Below, piece after piece: positions 45,229 to 55,754 of a DNA stretch of 64,000 bases; position 1 is the first letter of the stretch; each line of letters starts with the position of its first letter. Source of the DNA: Stomoxys calcitrans (taxonomy: Eukaryota > Arthropoda > Insecta > Diptera > Muscidae). Location: assembly GCF_963082655.1 (NCBI RefSeq), contig NC_081554.1, positions 126,207,453 to 126,271,452 of the forward strand, read 5' to 3'. The position numbers and the translations under genes were made by a program. A model generated the notes under the pieces. It was given only the letters and a program-made list of their open reading frames with translations. It was not told the origin of the DNA and made no database searches.

Positions 45229-46940
45229 ACCACGAATGGCTCTCCTCCTACCCCTGTCACTCTTGGGATGCACAAAAAATTGAAGCTTAGCTGACAGGTA
45301 CTGGGCGCGTCCACAAGTTGCGGGTAGTGGAATGCTCCATACGAAGTAGCTGCAAAGACAGTCTCGGACCATCAGCGGCATCGAGCGGAGTCTCAGTGAG
45401 GCTCCCGCTCTTGCACAAATACTGAGTGCCTATGATGCTTGATATAACAAGGCGAGTTATTGGAGCCTTTTAATAACCAATGACCACCCTGTTCTCACTG
45501 CGATCGGACCTTTGGACCGGAACAAGCTTGCTCACCTACAGGTGTTTAACGAGGATCGGGACCTCGGTAAGGTGTAACACGTGCATGCAGTGGGTACATT
45601 TGCGATCTTGCTCTGACCTCACTTCACTACGGGAGTATAGTCATACTGGATATGTTGCAAGGTGCTGTGCGAACATAGCCAGCAGTGGGTCTCAAACGTC
45701 GTAGTCGGCTTCTGCGTCCTCGTCGTCGGACTATGTGACTCCTCCGACCTCTCCCGTGCGGCAATATACGCAACAACAGCATCCCAGCCTCAATATTGCC
45801 AGGCCAGTGCCGGGAAATGTATCATTTTTGCAACTAAACTGCAACGGTCTCCGTGGCAAGATCGATAAGATTGTGTATTTTATGACTCGGAAGAACGTAT
45901 TGTTCGCAGCGATCCCGGAGACAAAGCTGCAACTTGCACAGTTGTTACGGATACAATGTGCTACGTAAGGATCGCTCAAAGAATGGAGGTGGGAGATTGG
46001 CCTTCGTAATACACCATTCCGTGCAATATAGACCCATCTCGCCTGCGCCTGGCGCTAGTGACCCTTACATGGAGTGCATGGGGATAGCAGTCAGGTCCGG
46101 TATTGCCGAGTTAGAGCTATACAACGCATACATACCGCCGGTTGGTAGCTGTGCCCCAATTAATGGCCAACCTTACAACCCCGGCATAAGTGGGTTACTA
46201 GATGGCCATAATCGTCTGGTTCTAGGGGACTTTAATGCGCATCATATTTCATGAGAATCTCTCCTAGGTAACGACCAGCGTGGCATGGCTTTGGCAGAGC
46301 AGATTGAAGGTTCCACGTTTTGCATGGTGAATGAGGATTAAAGGGAGGTGCAGCAGCTCGCCAGACATTTCCATTGCATCCCCTGATCTCCTGAGTGACG
46401 TATCCTGACAAGCTGTCATCTCTTTGAGGTCAGACCACCTCCCCATAATTCTCACCATCGACCGACCACCCGACTTCATAACCTCTGAGCGCCGGACATT
46501 TATCAATCAGAAAAAGGCCGATTTGGCTGGCTCTCTCAAGTATACCAATCGCCGCTTCAGTGCACTTCCACCGCCCTCAGATGTGATAATTGCTGAGAGG
46601 AAATTCCGAGACATCATTAACGCAGCAACCGCTCGCTTTATACCAGCCGTCTGGAAATAAACAGGGTAGTCAACGAACATAGGCGGAATTTGTAGCTGGA
46701 ACACTTGCAGCTGTGGCCTGTTGCTAATTCACACTCAAACCCCGGTAGACGGGATGACAGGACCTCATTCGCTTTTGACGAAGTAACTATGATTGATCCG
46801 AAGAGATGCGGCATGTTGTTCAACCGTCAATTTATTGTGCATCCCGAGAGTGACAGGGCAAAGAGGAGAGCCATCACAATTTACCGTCGGCGAAGTTACG
46901 AATGTCATCCGTGGCGTCAAATCATCCAAGGCGTTGGCCC
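45229..46940 (+). repeat. 1,758-bp chimeric tandem unit, copy 3 (last, runs into LINE 3' half)
   Basis: It matches copies 1 and 2 to the GGCGTTGG word at about 46,937. It then continues into normal downstream LINE sequence (CCCCGACGGAATCTCC) instead of folding back, so it represents the unrearranged edge. Private differences include a deletion of about 28 bp near 46,709 (CAATGTAAGTTAGGCACC lost) and GACTTTAATG at 46,228. RTE-like 5' UTR sequence is again fused in front. Confidence 0.88.
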
Positions 46941-47930
46941 CCGACGGAATCTCCACATTGATGTTGATGAACCTGGATTTACCTGGAGTTGAGTAGCGAA
47001 TTTTGTGTGGTATCCAGTCATTTGTGGAATATAGGGATAATAAGTCGAAGCACCGTAGAATGAAACAGAGAGTTCCCCAAGGTGGGGTGATGTCTCCGGC
47101 ACTGTTTAACCTCTACCTATCCTCCATTCCACCCCCTCCAGGTCCCCCACCCATTGTTGACATCTGCGATAGGTTGAACGTCTACCTCCACGAACTTGCC
47201 TCATATTTCGCTGCAAGAAATCTGAAGATATCTGACACCAAATTTTCAGCCACATTGTTCACTACTAATACGCGTGAGGTGAATACTGATGTGATTGTGA
47301 TGGTCGATGGAGAAATGATTTCGACAATAAAGTATCCCAAAATACTTGGCGTCACATTTGACAGCTCTCACATATTCTCCCCAAATGCCACAGCAATTTG
47401 CGAAAAAGTCAAAAGTAAAAACAAGGTTCTCAAGTCACTTGCCGGCAGCAATTAGGGATGCAGACAAGGAAATCTTATTGATCACGTAAAAATCAATTGG
47501 CCGGTCTGTGGTAAGTTATGCAGCGCCAGTGTGGTCTCGTCTGCTTTGTGACACACAGTGGAATAATATTCAGATCTGTCAGAATACCGCCCTCCGAACT
47601 GCGACGGGCTGTCTCCTCAGTTCGCAGAGATGCGGTAAATGGCAACCGGGTGAATGTAGTCCTTGGAGAACGACCGCCTCCCATTGCACCTGAAGAAATT
47701 AATAGTTCTGGCTCAATTTTGTTCCGGCAGATGCAGCCGCCTCAACTCCTACAGAGCAAGGATTGATGCCGACGTGCAAGATTTGTCCTGATTGTAACCA
47801 GGGACCGCACGATACAAATCACCAGTTTAACTGCCCAGCTTAGTCGCAGAGTTCCTGGGTCTCAACACTCAACAGAATCAAGCAGACGAAAGATAGAATG
47901 CTACAAAATGCTACAACAACATTAGATTTC
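46941..47930 (+). mobile_element. 2A-family LINE, 3' half attached to the tandem array
   Basis: Follows directly from the third tandem unit. After EISTLMLMNLDLPG-like codons a deletion removes part of the reverse transcriptase, and the frame resumes at 47,003 with CGIQSFVEYRDNKSKHRRMKQ and QRVPQGGVMSPALFNLYLSSIP. The YADD box is missing (PPPGPPPIVDICDRLN). Further C-terminal deletions join CLLSS to RCGKW at about 47,630. It ends near GCTACAAAATGCTACAACAAC (about 47,905-47,925), the family 3' end. Inactive. Confidence 0.85.
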
Positions 47931-48085
47931 ATTTCTTTTTTATACGTTAGTTAAACTTCGCCCCAAATGTATGTACAATATATTGCGTTTCTAATAGGTA
48001 GTAGTAACCGAATTGTGGTGAAAAATGCGCCCAATCTGAACCCCCAAAATAGTAAGCCCCTTAAATAATCTTCTAGAAAAACCTT
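47931..48085. other. Short spacer
   Basis: Unremarkable AT-rich sequence; its last 11 bases (AGAAAAACCTT, 48,075-48,085) are the left target duplication of the following element. Confidence 0.5.
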
Positions 48086-48188
48086 GATTTGTTGTAGCAG
48101 TGTGTTATACACTGAGGCGTCAGCCCTTGCCGATGAGGGACTTCATCAGGTCAATCCGGCAACCGGCGAACATAGGATTGGTTGTTGC
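48086..48188 (-). mobile_element. SINE-like derivative of the 2A-bearing LINE, reversed copy
   Basis: On the plus strand it starts TTGTTGTAGCAGTGTGTTAT, then ACACTGAGGCGTCAGCCC and TTGCCGATGAGG, the reverse complement of the element at 38.65 kb. AGAAAAACCTT flanks it on both sides (48,075-48,085 and 48,189-48,199), an 11-bp target duplication. Non-coding. Confidence 0.82.
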
Positions 48189-48229
48189 AGAAAAACCTTA
48201 TCCACAATGTGTAGAGACATACACACGAG

Positions 48230-48310
48230 CAATGCCATGGCATTGACCCGATAAAGTTCCTCATCGGCAGGGGCTGACGCCTCAGTGTATAACACACTGC
48301 TACAACACCA
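48230..48310 (+). mobile_element. SINE-like derivative of the 2A-bearing LINE, forward partial copy
   Basis: Contains GCCATGGCATTGACCCGATA, TTCCTCATCGGCAGGGGCTG and ACGCCTCAGTGTATAACACA before CTGCTACAACACCAAC. It lacks part of the 5' end. With the previous element it forms an inverted pair about 40 bp apart. Confidence 0.75.
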
Positions 48311-49439
48311 ACATACATACATGCGAGTACAATTAGCCTATATTAGTTCATTATGGTTTTGTTGTAAGGAAATAAACAAGGTTAAAACCAACAACAAAGG
48401 AAGATTCTATAAAACCCATATTTTTGTTTACGCTAAGCTAGTAGGTATATTCTTTGTTAAAAATATCAATAATAATGCATCAACGAGAGTATTTTTATAA
48501 ATAATAGGGTAGAGAGTACATACAAACGCAATAGCTAGTATGTGCAGGTGTGTGTGTCCAATAGGAAAGCAATATCATCATGAGTCACTTTTTCGACTTT
48601 ACTCATTGATAACATAGTTGAATCCAAATAAGCAAATTTGACGGTTTTTCAAGCATCAGCAAAACAACTTCATGGACGAGAAGATAATTAAATGAACATT
48701 GCAATAAGAGCAAAATGAAGAATGTGAGTGAAAACAGACACCACAATAAGAAGCAAATTCACATATCACCCCTCAACGGAAGAATATATGCAACAAGCAA
48801 ATTGTTTTTGTTTTGTTTTATTTGAATATTAATTACAATTATGTTATTATCATAATAATATACTTAAGAAATGAATTAAAAATACAAAAAGCTCGAAGCG
48901 CACTAAGGCCTGCGGGCTTCCATTGGGGTTTTGTTCTGAATTGGGTTTTATTTCGTTATTATTTTTCTATTCGTGTAGTACATTATTTATTCCAGAATTT
49001 TATTTATTTAATTGCTATTTATCATTATTCTTCTATATAATAATTATCGAATATTTATGTTAAAAACATATACCAATTGGAGACATGTTCATTTCATCAT
49101 TTAGAATAATCTTAAATTATTATAAATTTTATTATTTTTTACTGATAAGATCTCAAAATCACCAAAACGAATAAAATACGGGGAGGAAACAAATGATAAT
49201 TTCCGAAATTGTAAACTGTAGTTGACACCTTTCACATTCCACTTTTTGTGACGGAAAATGGAGAGGCTCGTTGGAAACATTTAATGAAATTAAAGCAATA
49301 TGTCAAAGGGACAAACAAAATATCCAATTGTATTAAAAAAAAAAAAAACAATTGTATTACGGTTCTGCAAACAACGCCAATTTTTTAAGGCGGCCAGACA
49401 GCAGCCGTCATTGTGAATGAATGATTAAGAGCTTAAGAA
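48311..49439. other. AT-rich spacer and Rab7 3' flank
   Basis: No gene or known repeat is recognised. The 3' UTR of the leftward Rab7 gene must lie in the right part; a minus-strand AATAAA appears in several places near 49.1 kb but none is decisive. Confidence 0.45.
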
Positions 49440-50066
49440 TTAGCATTGACAGTTATCAGCATTTCCGGGACGACTGTTTCGGTCGGCATTCAAACGGATT
49501 TGGTCGGGGAATTCATTGTAAAGTTCAACCTCAGCTTCCTGGGCCAATGCATTCTTAGCTATAGTTTGAAATGCAAGTTCCACATTAATACCCTCCTTGG
49601 CAGACGTTTCAAAATAAGGAATATCATTTTTAGATTGACACCATTGTTGGGCTCTTCGTGTGGACACTTGGCGATTATCCATATCTACTTTGTTTCCCAA
49701 CACAACAAAGGGAAAGTGCTCTGGATCACGAGGACTTGCTTGTATTAGAAATTCGTCACGCCAAGAATCGAGGTTCTTAAATGAATTTGGCGATGTGACG
49801 TCATAAACTAAAACACAACAATCGGCCCCACGATAGAATGCAACGCCCAGCGACTGAAATCGTTCTTGGCCGGCAGTATCCCAAATTTGCATTGTGACCA
49901 CACGATCATCCACAGCCACTTCTTTTGTACAGAAATCAGCACCAATCGTTGCTTTGTATTGATTTGAGAAACGTTTGCTCACATACTGGTTCATTAATGA
50001 CGTTTTTCCAACACTGCTATCGCCCAAAATGATAACTTTTAATAGGGACTTCTTACGTGTAGCCAT
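49440..50066 (-). CDS. Rab7: Ras-related GTPase Rab7
   Basis: 208-aa single-exon frame, very close to Drosophila Rab7 (207 aa). I start at 50,066 ([18 protein letters not shown]), matching the family start, rather than the in-frame ATG five codons upstream. GTPase motifs are all intact: P loop GDSSVGKT (about residues 15-22), switch [18 protein letters not shown] (about 62-70), NKVD (125-128), SAKEG. The Rab7 region YYRGADCC-type ([14 protein letters not shown]) and [21 protein letters not shown] are present. The C terminus CQC is the double geranylgeranylation site. Rab7 controls transport from late endosomes to lysosomes and autophagosome fusion through effectors such as the HOPS complex. 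It is followed on the minus strand by the TAA at 49,440-49,442. No sign of decay. Confidence 0.98.
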   Translation of the reverse strand: MATRKKSLLKVIILGDSSVGKTSLMNQYVSKRFSNQYKATIGADFCTKEVAVDDRVVTMQIWDTAGQERFQSLGVAFYRGADCCVLVYDVTSPNSFKNLDSWRDEFLIQASPRDPEHFPFVVLGNKVDMDNRQVSTRRAQQWCQSKNDIPYFETSAKEGINVELAFQTIAKNALAQEAEVELYNEFPDQIRLNADRNSRPGNADNCQC

Positions 50067-50873
50067 CTTTTCACAAACCAATTAAATAAAAACAAAAGTT
50101 TTTTTACGTACTATATGATATCTGTGCAACGTAATTTTCTTTTCCTTTTTTTGGGATGGGATTTATCTTTTTTATGCCACACACACAAACTGCGCAGTTA
50201 TTCAATATTTAGCTATAGCTTTATTAAATGTTTATCTTTTACTTTTTCTATTTATTTTTAGAATAGTTTTGCTTCCAGCAATTAATGATTTTAGTTACGC
50301 ACGTAACTACTTTCGATTTAATGGAAAACCACTTTTTCTTCACAGCTAATCGAAAATACAAGTTTATGTGTAGTAATTACTTTTCTTTGTTTGTGTTTTG
50401 ACTAGTGATCTAAAAGTCGATTTTCGACTAATCGATTCGACTTTTTCTGTGAAATAGTCGATGTTGACTTTTTCTGTGAGATAGTCGACTTTTAATGGTT
50501 CAAACATCGAACAATCGATTATAAAATCGGGTAATCAACTTTTGGTGATGTTGATTTCTTGTACAACGTCTCCTTAATACCATGTTTACACTTACCGCAA
50601 ATCTAGATTTAGAAGTTTCGTGTTTTGCAACTAGGTTTCCCATACATTTTCAGGGCTCTATTAAATAATAGCCCGTTCACATTGCAATATTTATGATATG
50701 GATTTAACTAAATCCAAAAACAAATCTTGTCCTTTAACAAGCATGTGCATGTCACATACGCAATTCTTGAAAATACTTGCATAGTTTGGTTATTTGTTCG
50801 ATTACTCAGTCATGAAATCGGGTTTATTTGGAATATAAAAATAAATCCTGCAAATATGTGATTTATTTTTGTA
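50067..50873. other. Rab7 5' flank
   Basis: Presumed 5' UTR and promoter of Rab7. AGTCGA-type words recur at 50,415-50,510 (AAAGTCGATTTTCGAC, ATAGTCGATGTTGACTTTTT, ATAGTCGACTTTTAATGG), a small cluster of diverged 20-30 bp repeats. Function unknown. Confidence 0.45.
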
Positions 50874-51193
50874 TAGTAAAACCTGCAAAAAAGCGCAGAA
50901 TTTAGCACTTAATCTCGAAAAAGTCATAAATCGAAATGGAAACGAATTTTAATTCCCCATGAAATATCCCCCAAAAACGAAATAAGTCCCCAAAATGCTC
51001 TGTAGAAAGCACAATCAACTATTTTTGAAGAGTTATTTCCTTTTTTGGGGATTTGTTTCATATTCATTTTTGGAGTTAATTCGTTATGAAATAACTCCCT
51101 AATCTCGAAATAAAAAAAAATTCCAAAATAAGTTTTTGGGGACTTATTTCATTTTGTTATAACAAGCAAAACGTCGTAAAGCGAGGGTATACT
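50874..51193. mobile_element. Tigger/pogo-type MITE
   Basis: The right end reads ACGTCGTAAAGCGAGGGTAT followed by ACTG, that is CAGTATACCCTCGCTTTACG on the minus strand, a typical Tigger/pogo terminus. The left end AGTAAAACCTGCAAAAAAGC is an imperfect partner. Inside, several words are complementary (GAAATAAGTCCCCAAAA at about 50,980; TTTTTGGGGACTTATTTC at about 51,135), so the whole element can fold back. Non-coding. Confidence 0.68.
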
Positions 51194-51329
51194 GAAAAAA
51201 ATTGTGAAGTTATTAGTGGTCAAATGCGTAACAATGAGCAATCGAAGACAAGTCCCAAAATTCCGATAAACAATCATTTGCGGCGTATCGTGATATATTG
51301 CTATACATATATCCATGGCGAAACAATTA

Positions 51330-51542
51330 AAGGTGGTCTCATTTGTACAACAGCCACAAATCATATGGTGCATTCCGCAACTTTTCACCAAACTGTATAC
51401 GTGTGCGTACATGAGCATAGCATATGCGAGAAAGAAGATAACGACAAAGAGAATGCAAACAAAAAAATGTCATTTTAATACCGTTAAAGCTGGCCGGTTG
51501 TTAACAACTGTTCGCCTGAGACCACATTTTTAAATCCGCTTG
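51330..51542 (+). mobile_element. GGTGGTCTCA-ended MITE, copy 4
   Basis: GGTGGTCTCATTTGTACAAC and CAGCCACAAATCATATGGTG at the left; GGCCGGTTGTTAACAACTGT, CCTGAGACCACATTTTTAAA and TCCGCTTG at the right. Shorter interior than copies 1 and 2. Confidence 0.75.
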
Positions 51543-51925
51543 CGATATATATGAAAGAAAATATCTTTGACATAAAGCCAAAGGTGATTTTTTTACGGAT
51601 TTCGGGCAGGGTATGAGAAAAAACGTAAGACAATTTATCCTCAAACTAAACTATATGGGTTCTGTAGGTATTTATAAGAAATGCATAGTTAAAAATGGCT
51701 TATTTAACTGAGATTTAGTGCTATTTTTGAATCCATAATGCGAGAACGCTTGCAGTGCACTGAAAACAAATTGTTGTTTATTCTAAATGCAAAAAAATTG
51801 CTATAAAAAGTTATGTTAGTAGCATGACATTTTTTTTTGGGTTTATAACGCGAAAAAAAAAAAATCGCGCGAAAGTTTACCATAGATGACTTTTGACGTT
51901 GAAATCGGTTCAGATTTACATATAG
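51543..51925. other. AT-rich spacer
   Basis: No gene or repeat assigned. Long A and T homopolymers near 51,830-51,870. Confidence 0.45.
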
Positions 51926-54900
51926 GTTAGGGTAGGTTTAAGTGGCAGACTGCCATCAGACTAACTTAGACGTTTTCGTCCATTGTGATAGTTCCTACAG
52001 TTGAACCATCCAGATCGCTTTAAAAATAACTTGCGAATGTTCACATCCGCTAAATCAGACAGGTTCTCAAAGAAATGAGAACTTAATGTGGAACTCTTTC
52101 TGACTACTATTGCGGGACACACACACATAAAGTGTTCTATAGTCTCTTCTTCTTCGATGTCCTCACAGCTTCTGCAAAAGTCGTTTCTGGCAACCTTTAG
52201 TCAGTCAGCATGTTTTCCGATTACACAGTGACCTGTCACGACGGACACAATAACTGAGACGTCTGTTCTAGCCAATGCAAAGCGGTAGACCTCTTCAAAT
52301 CCAGATTAGGCCACATGGTTTTGGAATGCTCACAGCTCCCTCTTCGTGAACATCTATCTACAATTCGTTGTCCTTCGGGACTGATACTGAAAACTTAGCT
52401 TACATGTCGCTAGAGGCATACCCACAGATTCCAGTATCTCTGCAATGTGTAGGGTAATTCCTAGTCTCACAAGCTCGTCCGCTTTACAATTGCCTGGGAT
52501 ATCTCTGTGGCCCGGCACCCAGAACAGGTAAATTTTAAACAATTCAGTCGAGGGCGGTCTTTGTGTTCAGAAATATGTTCTCCGGTGATTTGATGGCTGT
52601 CTGAGAATATATAAATGCCAATAGTCGTAAAGACATTATATCTTAGCCATTCCACCACTTCTTAATTGCAAGGATCACTGCTTGATACACACTGCAGTGG
52701 CCGGGTAACCTTTCCGTATGACCAGTTCTAGATCTTAAGAGCAGTTCTAGACCCCAAGTCTATGTAAATTCTGTTATCATGGATATCGTAGTTCCAATCG
52801 GTTCTATCAGGAATAGTGGTACAGTACTTCTTATCAAAAAGCGGCTCAGGTAGGGTGAAATCCACACTGCCTGGAACATTGCCCGTAACCGCCACACGAC
52901 CTAAACACCGCCACATCGCTGCAAGTTGTCTATCCACAATGTCTAGGGGCATAAGACGTAGGTTTAAATTCGGTGCATCAGATGGTGTCGTCCTCAATGA
53001 GGCTGTGATGCACAAACAAGCCATCCTTTGAATCCGGTTAAGTATTGGGCAGTAGGAGACTTTTGAAAGGCCGTCCACCAGACCACAACACCATATAGAA
53101 TTATAGGTCTGGTAACTGCAGTATATACCCAGTGCATTAGGCACGGACTCTACCCCCAACTTTTGCCCACGGCTCTCTTGCAGGTGTATAGGGCAAGAGT
53201 TGCCTTTCTTGCCTTTTCCAAAATGTTGGATTTAAAGTTCAATTTCCTTTCCAGCAAAACACCCAGGTATTTTTCGCTTTCTGTAAATGGAACATTCTCT
53301 CCTCCTAAGAATACAAGTTTCACTGCAATTGCCACGTCGTCAGCATAAGCAACCACTTTACACGTTTTTCTTCCAGAGACAAAAATATATTGTTAATGGC
53401 TATATTCCAAAGTATAGGAGACAGTTCACCTCCTAGAGGTGTTCCTCTGCTGACTCATTTTTTTAGATCCACAGATCCCAAGCCTGCCGTAATGCATCTT
53501 TTAGTAAGTAAGTTATTAATAAACTTTCCTACTCATGATTGACGTCGGTATTACATTTTTGAAAGCACCTTCAATGTCAAGAAATGCTACCATTGCATAT
53601 TCCTTGACAGCGAGAGAACCCTCTATGTAGCCGACTAGGTCGTGAAGGGCTGTTTCAGTGGACTTGCCTTTTCTATATTCCTGCTGCCGCGACAGGCGAT
53701 CTACAGGGATCTTTGCTCTAAGATATATTTCTATCAACCTCCAAAGAGTCTTCAGCATAAAGGATGACAGACTAATAGGACGAAAGTCGTTCGCCTTCGT
53801 GCGGTAGGGTTTTCCTGCTATCGAAATGAAAATCCCACAGAGATGACATTTTGTTACAAGCAGAGTATATCTCCCTAAGCCAGGGAATCAGTCTATCAGA
53901 CACAGCTTTTAATTCAAGGGGAGAAACATCATCAGGGCCAGGCGACTTAAAGGAGTCGAACAATTTCCCTAATAGCCTCCGACGAATGCATACCAGTGAC
54001 AACCTCTTCTGGTGCAACGTTGTCCGTTGTAGAATTTCCCAGGAAATGTGTATCAACGAGTAGTTCTAGTGTTCCCTCACTAGCCATTGTCCGTACATTG
54101 TCTGACTTCGGAATATACCCCACCGTAATAGGTCTCGAGGATAGAATCTTCCTTAGTCTAGAGGCCTCAGATGTATTCTTCATGGAGCAGCATAATTCTA
54201 CCCAGGTTTTAGTCTGAGTCTTTCTCAGCTCGCCCTTATATTTTCTTAGCTCAGCCTTATAGAACCAATCGCGTGGTGCTCTTGTGGCTTTTGCTCTGTT
54301 GAAGAGTTTTCTGCAGTCCTTCCATAGACCAACCAGCTCTGGGGTCCACCATGGCGGTCGCTGTTGGCCCCTTGGTCAGACACTAGGACATGCTGACAAA
54401 AGCGAGTCATTCAGGGACTTCATGATTTGCTTGACCACTATGTCTATATCCTCCGTAGTTTCCATTTCCTTTTCTGGTCTAAAAGGGAACGAATTGCAGA
54501 ATTTGTGCCAATTCGTCTTTCTTCTGTTCAAAGGAGGGACTACTACTGCAGTATTTTCTCCAAGGCTGAAACTTATGTAATTATGATCAGAGAAGCTGTG
54601 GCCATCCAACACATCCCAGTCGCATATTCTTCCAATTATATCTTCCGATACAAAGGTAATATGTAGAACCTCCTTTTTGTTCTTGGTAACAAAAGTCGGT
54701 TTATCGCCTTTATTACAAATCGCAAGATTGCAACTTATAATATATTCGATGAGCAGCTCACCCCTTTAAGGTTTGAAGGCGGTATCTCTGTATCGTGTGC
54801 ATATGGCACACGATATGGAAGCCAGTCAGCAATGAGACTTGCTCATTTACAGGCTGGTTACTACTAAATTTTCAGTGCTTAACGACAGAAGGAGAACAAC

Positions 54901-55130
54901 ATTTAGACTACCCTTTGCAAGAATCCCGGCTGTGTGTCTCCCATACCCCGTACCCTTGAGTAGTTTAAATCCCGGAATTCTTAGTCCACGAACCATTCCT
55001 CCAGAAGCTTATGGTTCCCTGATAAGAACCACGTCAAATTCCCCTGCCATCGAAAGGACCTTTATTGCTGCCGAAGCAGCCTTCAATACGAAGATGTATT
55101 TGTAGAAAGCGGACTTGGCACGTACATTTT
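51926..55130 (-). mobile_element. RNase H-bearing LINE (I/LOA-like), degraded
   Basis: Reading leftward: endonuclease pieces at 55.11-54.85 kb (AAIKVLSMAGEFDVVLIREP; RIPGFKLLKGTGYGR) and at 54.61 kb (DWDVLDGHSFSDHNYISFSL). A linker follows (PPWWTPELVGLWKDCRKLFNRAK). Reverse transcriptase pieces are KSPGPDDVSPLELK at 53.94 kb, RQQEYRKGKSTETALHDLVGYIE at 53.69 kb, VAFLDIEGAFKNV at 53.58 kb, VYADDVA-like VAYADDVAIAV at 53.35 kb and ESEKYLGVLLERKLNFK. The C-terminal region comes next (LNRIQRMACLCITASLRTTPSDA at 53.05 kb). RNase H pieces follow (WNYDIHDNRIYIDL; GIYIFSDSHQITGEHISEH), then a CEDIEEEE..CVCPAIV knuckle at about 52.15 kb. Many stops and frameshifts. Same family as the interrupted copy at 22.4-26.6 kb. 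Confidence 0.88.
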
Positions 55131-55754
55131 CCCCACGGCTCTGGTGAATTTTTTGATCACTTCTAGATATTTTTCAAGCACATTTATCAACCGACTTTCC
55201 GAAAATTTTAAAGAATGTCTTCTTCTCTGATTCCTACTGTGTGTATAGAATTTTGTCGAAATCGGTTCAGATTTACATATACCTTGGTTGAATATATCTT
55301 GGTTGCAGCCAAGACATTTATGTCTTAACAAATAGTTGTATAGAGTGTGTGTCGAATGATAGCAATTTCCTATGGTGAGATGTAAAAATGACGTAGAGGG
55401 TTGTTTATTACACTGGTGAGAAAAAAAAACATTTTGCTGTACCAATCTACCATTTTTCCTAACACTGACAAATTTTGACGTTTATCAAAAATCAAAAATA
55501 AACAATATGTGCCCGCCACATAATTGTACAAGAAAAATCCAGATAATAATAATTATTTGCGTTATGAATATTTTTCAAAAATATTTTCCATTACTGTTAG
55601 CAGTTATTTTGAAAATGCGAACGTTACAATATGGAAATATTTTAGGTTTTGCTTTCGAAAAGAGGAAACCACGGCGAGTAAGACAAGTAATGTTATTTAA
55701 AAGACATCTGTATTAATTTTTTAGCGGGAGTAGCCATTACTTCGCACAAGACGA
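55131..55754. other. Spacer between two LINEs
   Basis: The minus-strand open frame at 55,083-55,445 has no recognised similarity; it may include 5' sequence of the minus-strand LINE. Nothing else can be supported. Confidence 0.4.

Noticed and set aside
50064..50081. Upstream ATG as the Rab7 start ([11 protein letters not shown])
   Set aside because: The five extra residues are absent from the Rab7 family as I know it, while [10 protein letters not shown] matches the normal N terminus.
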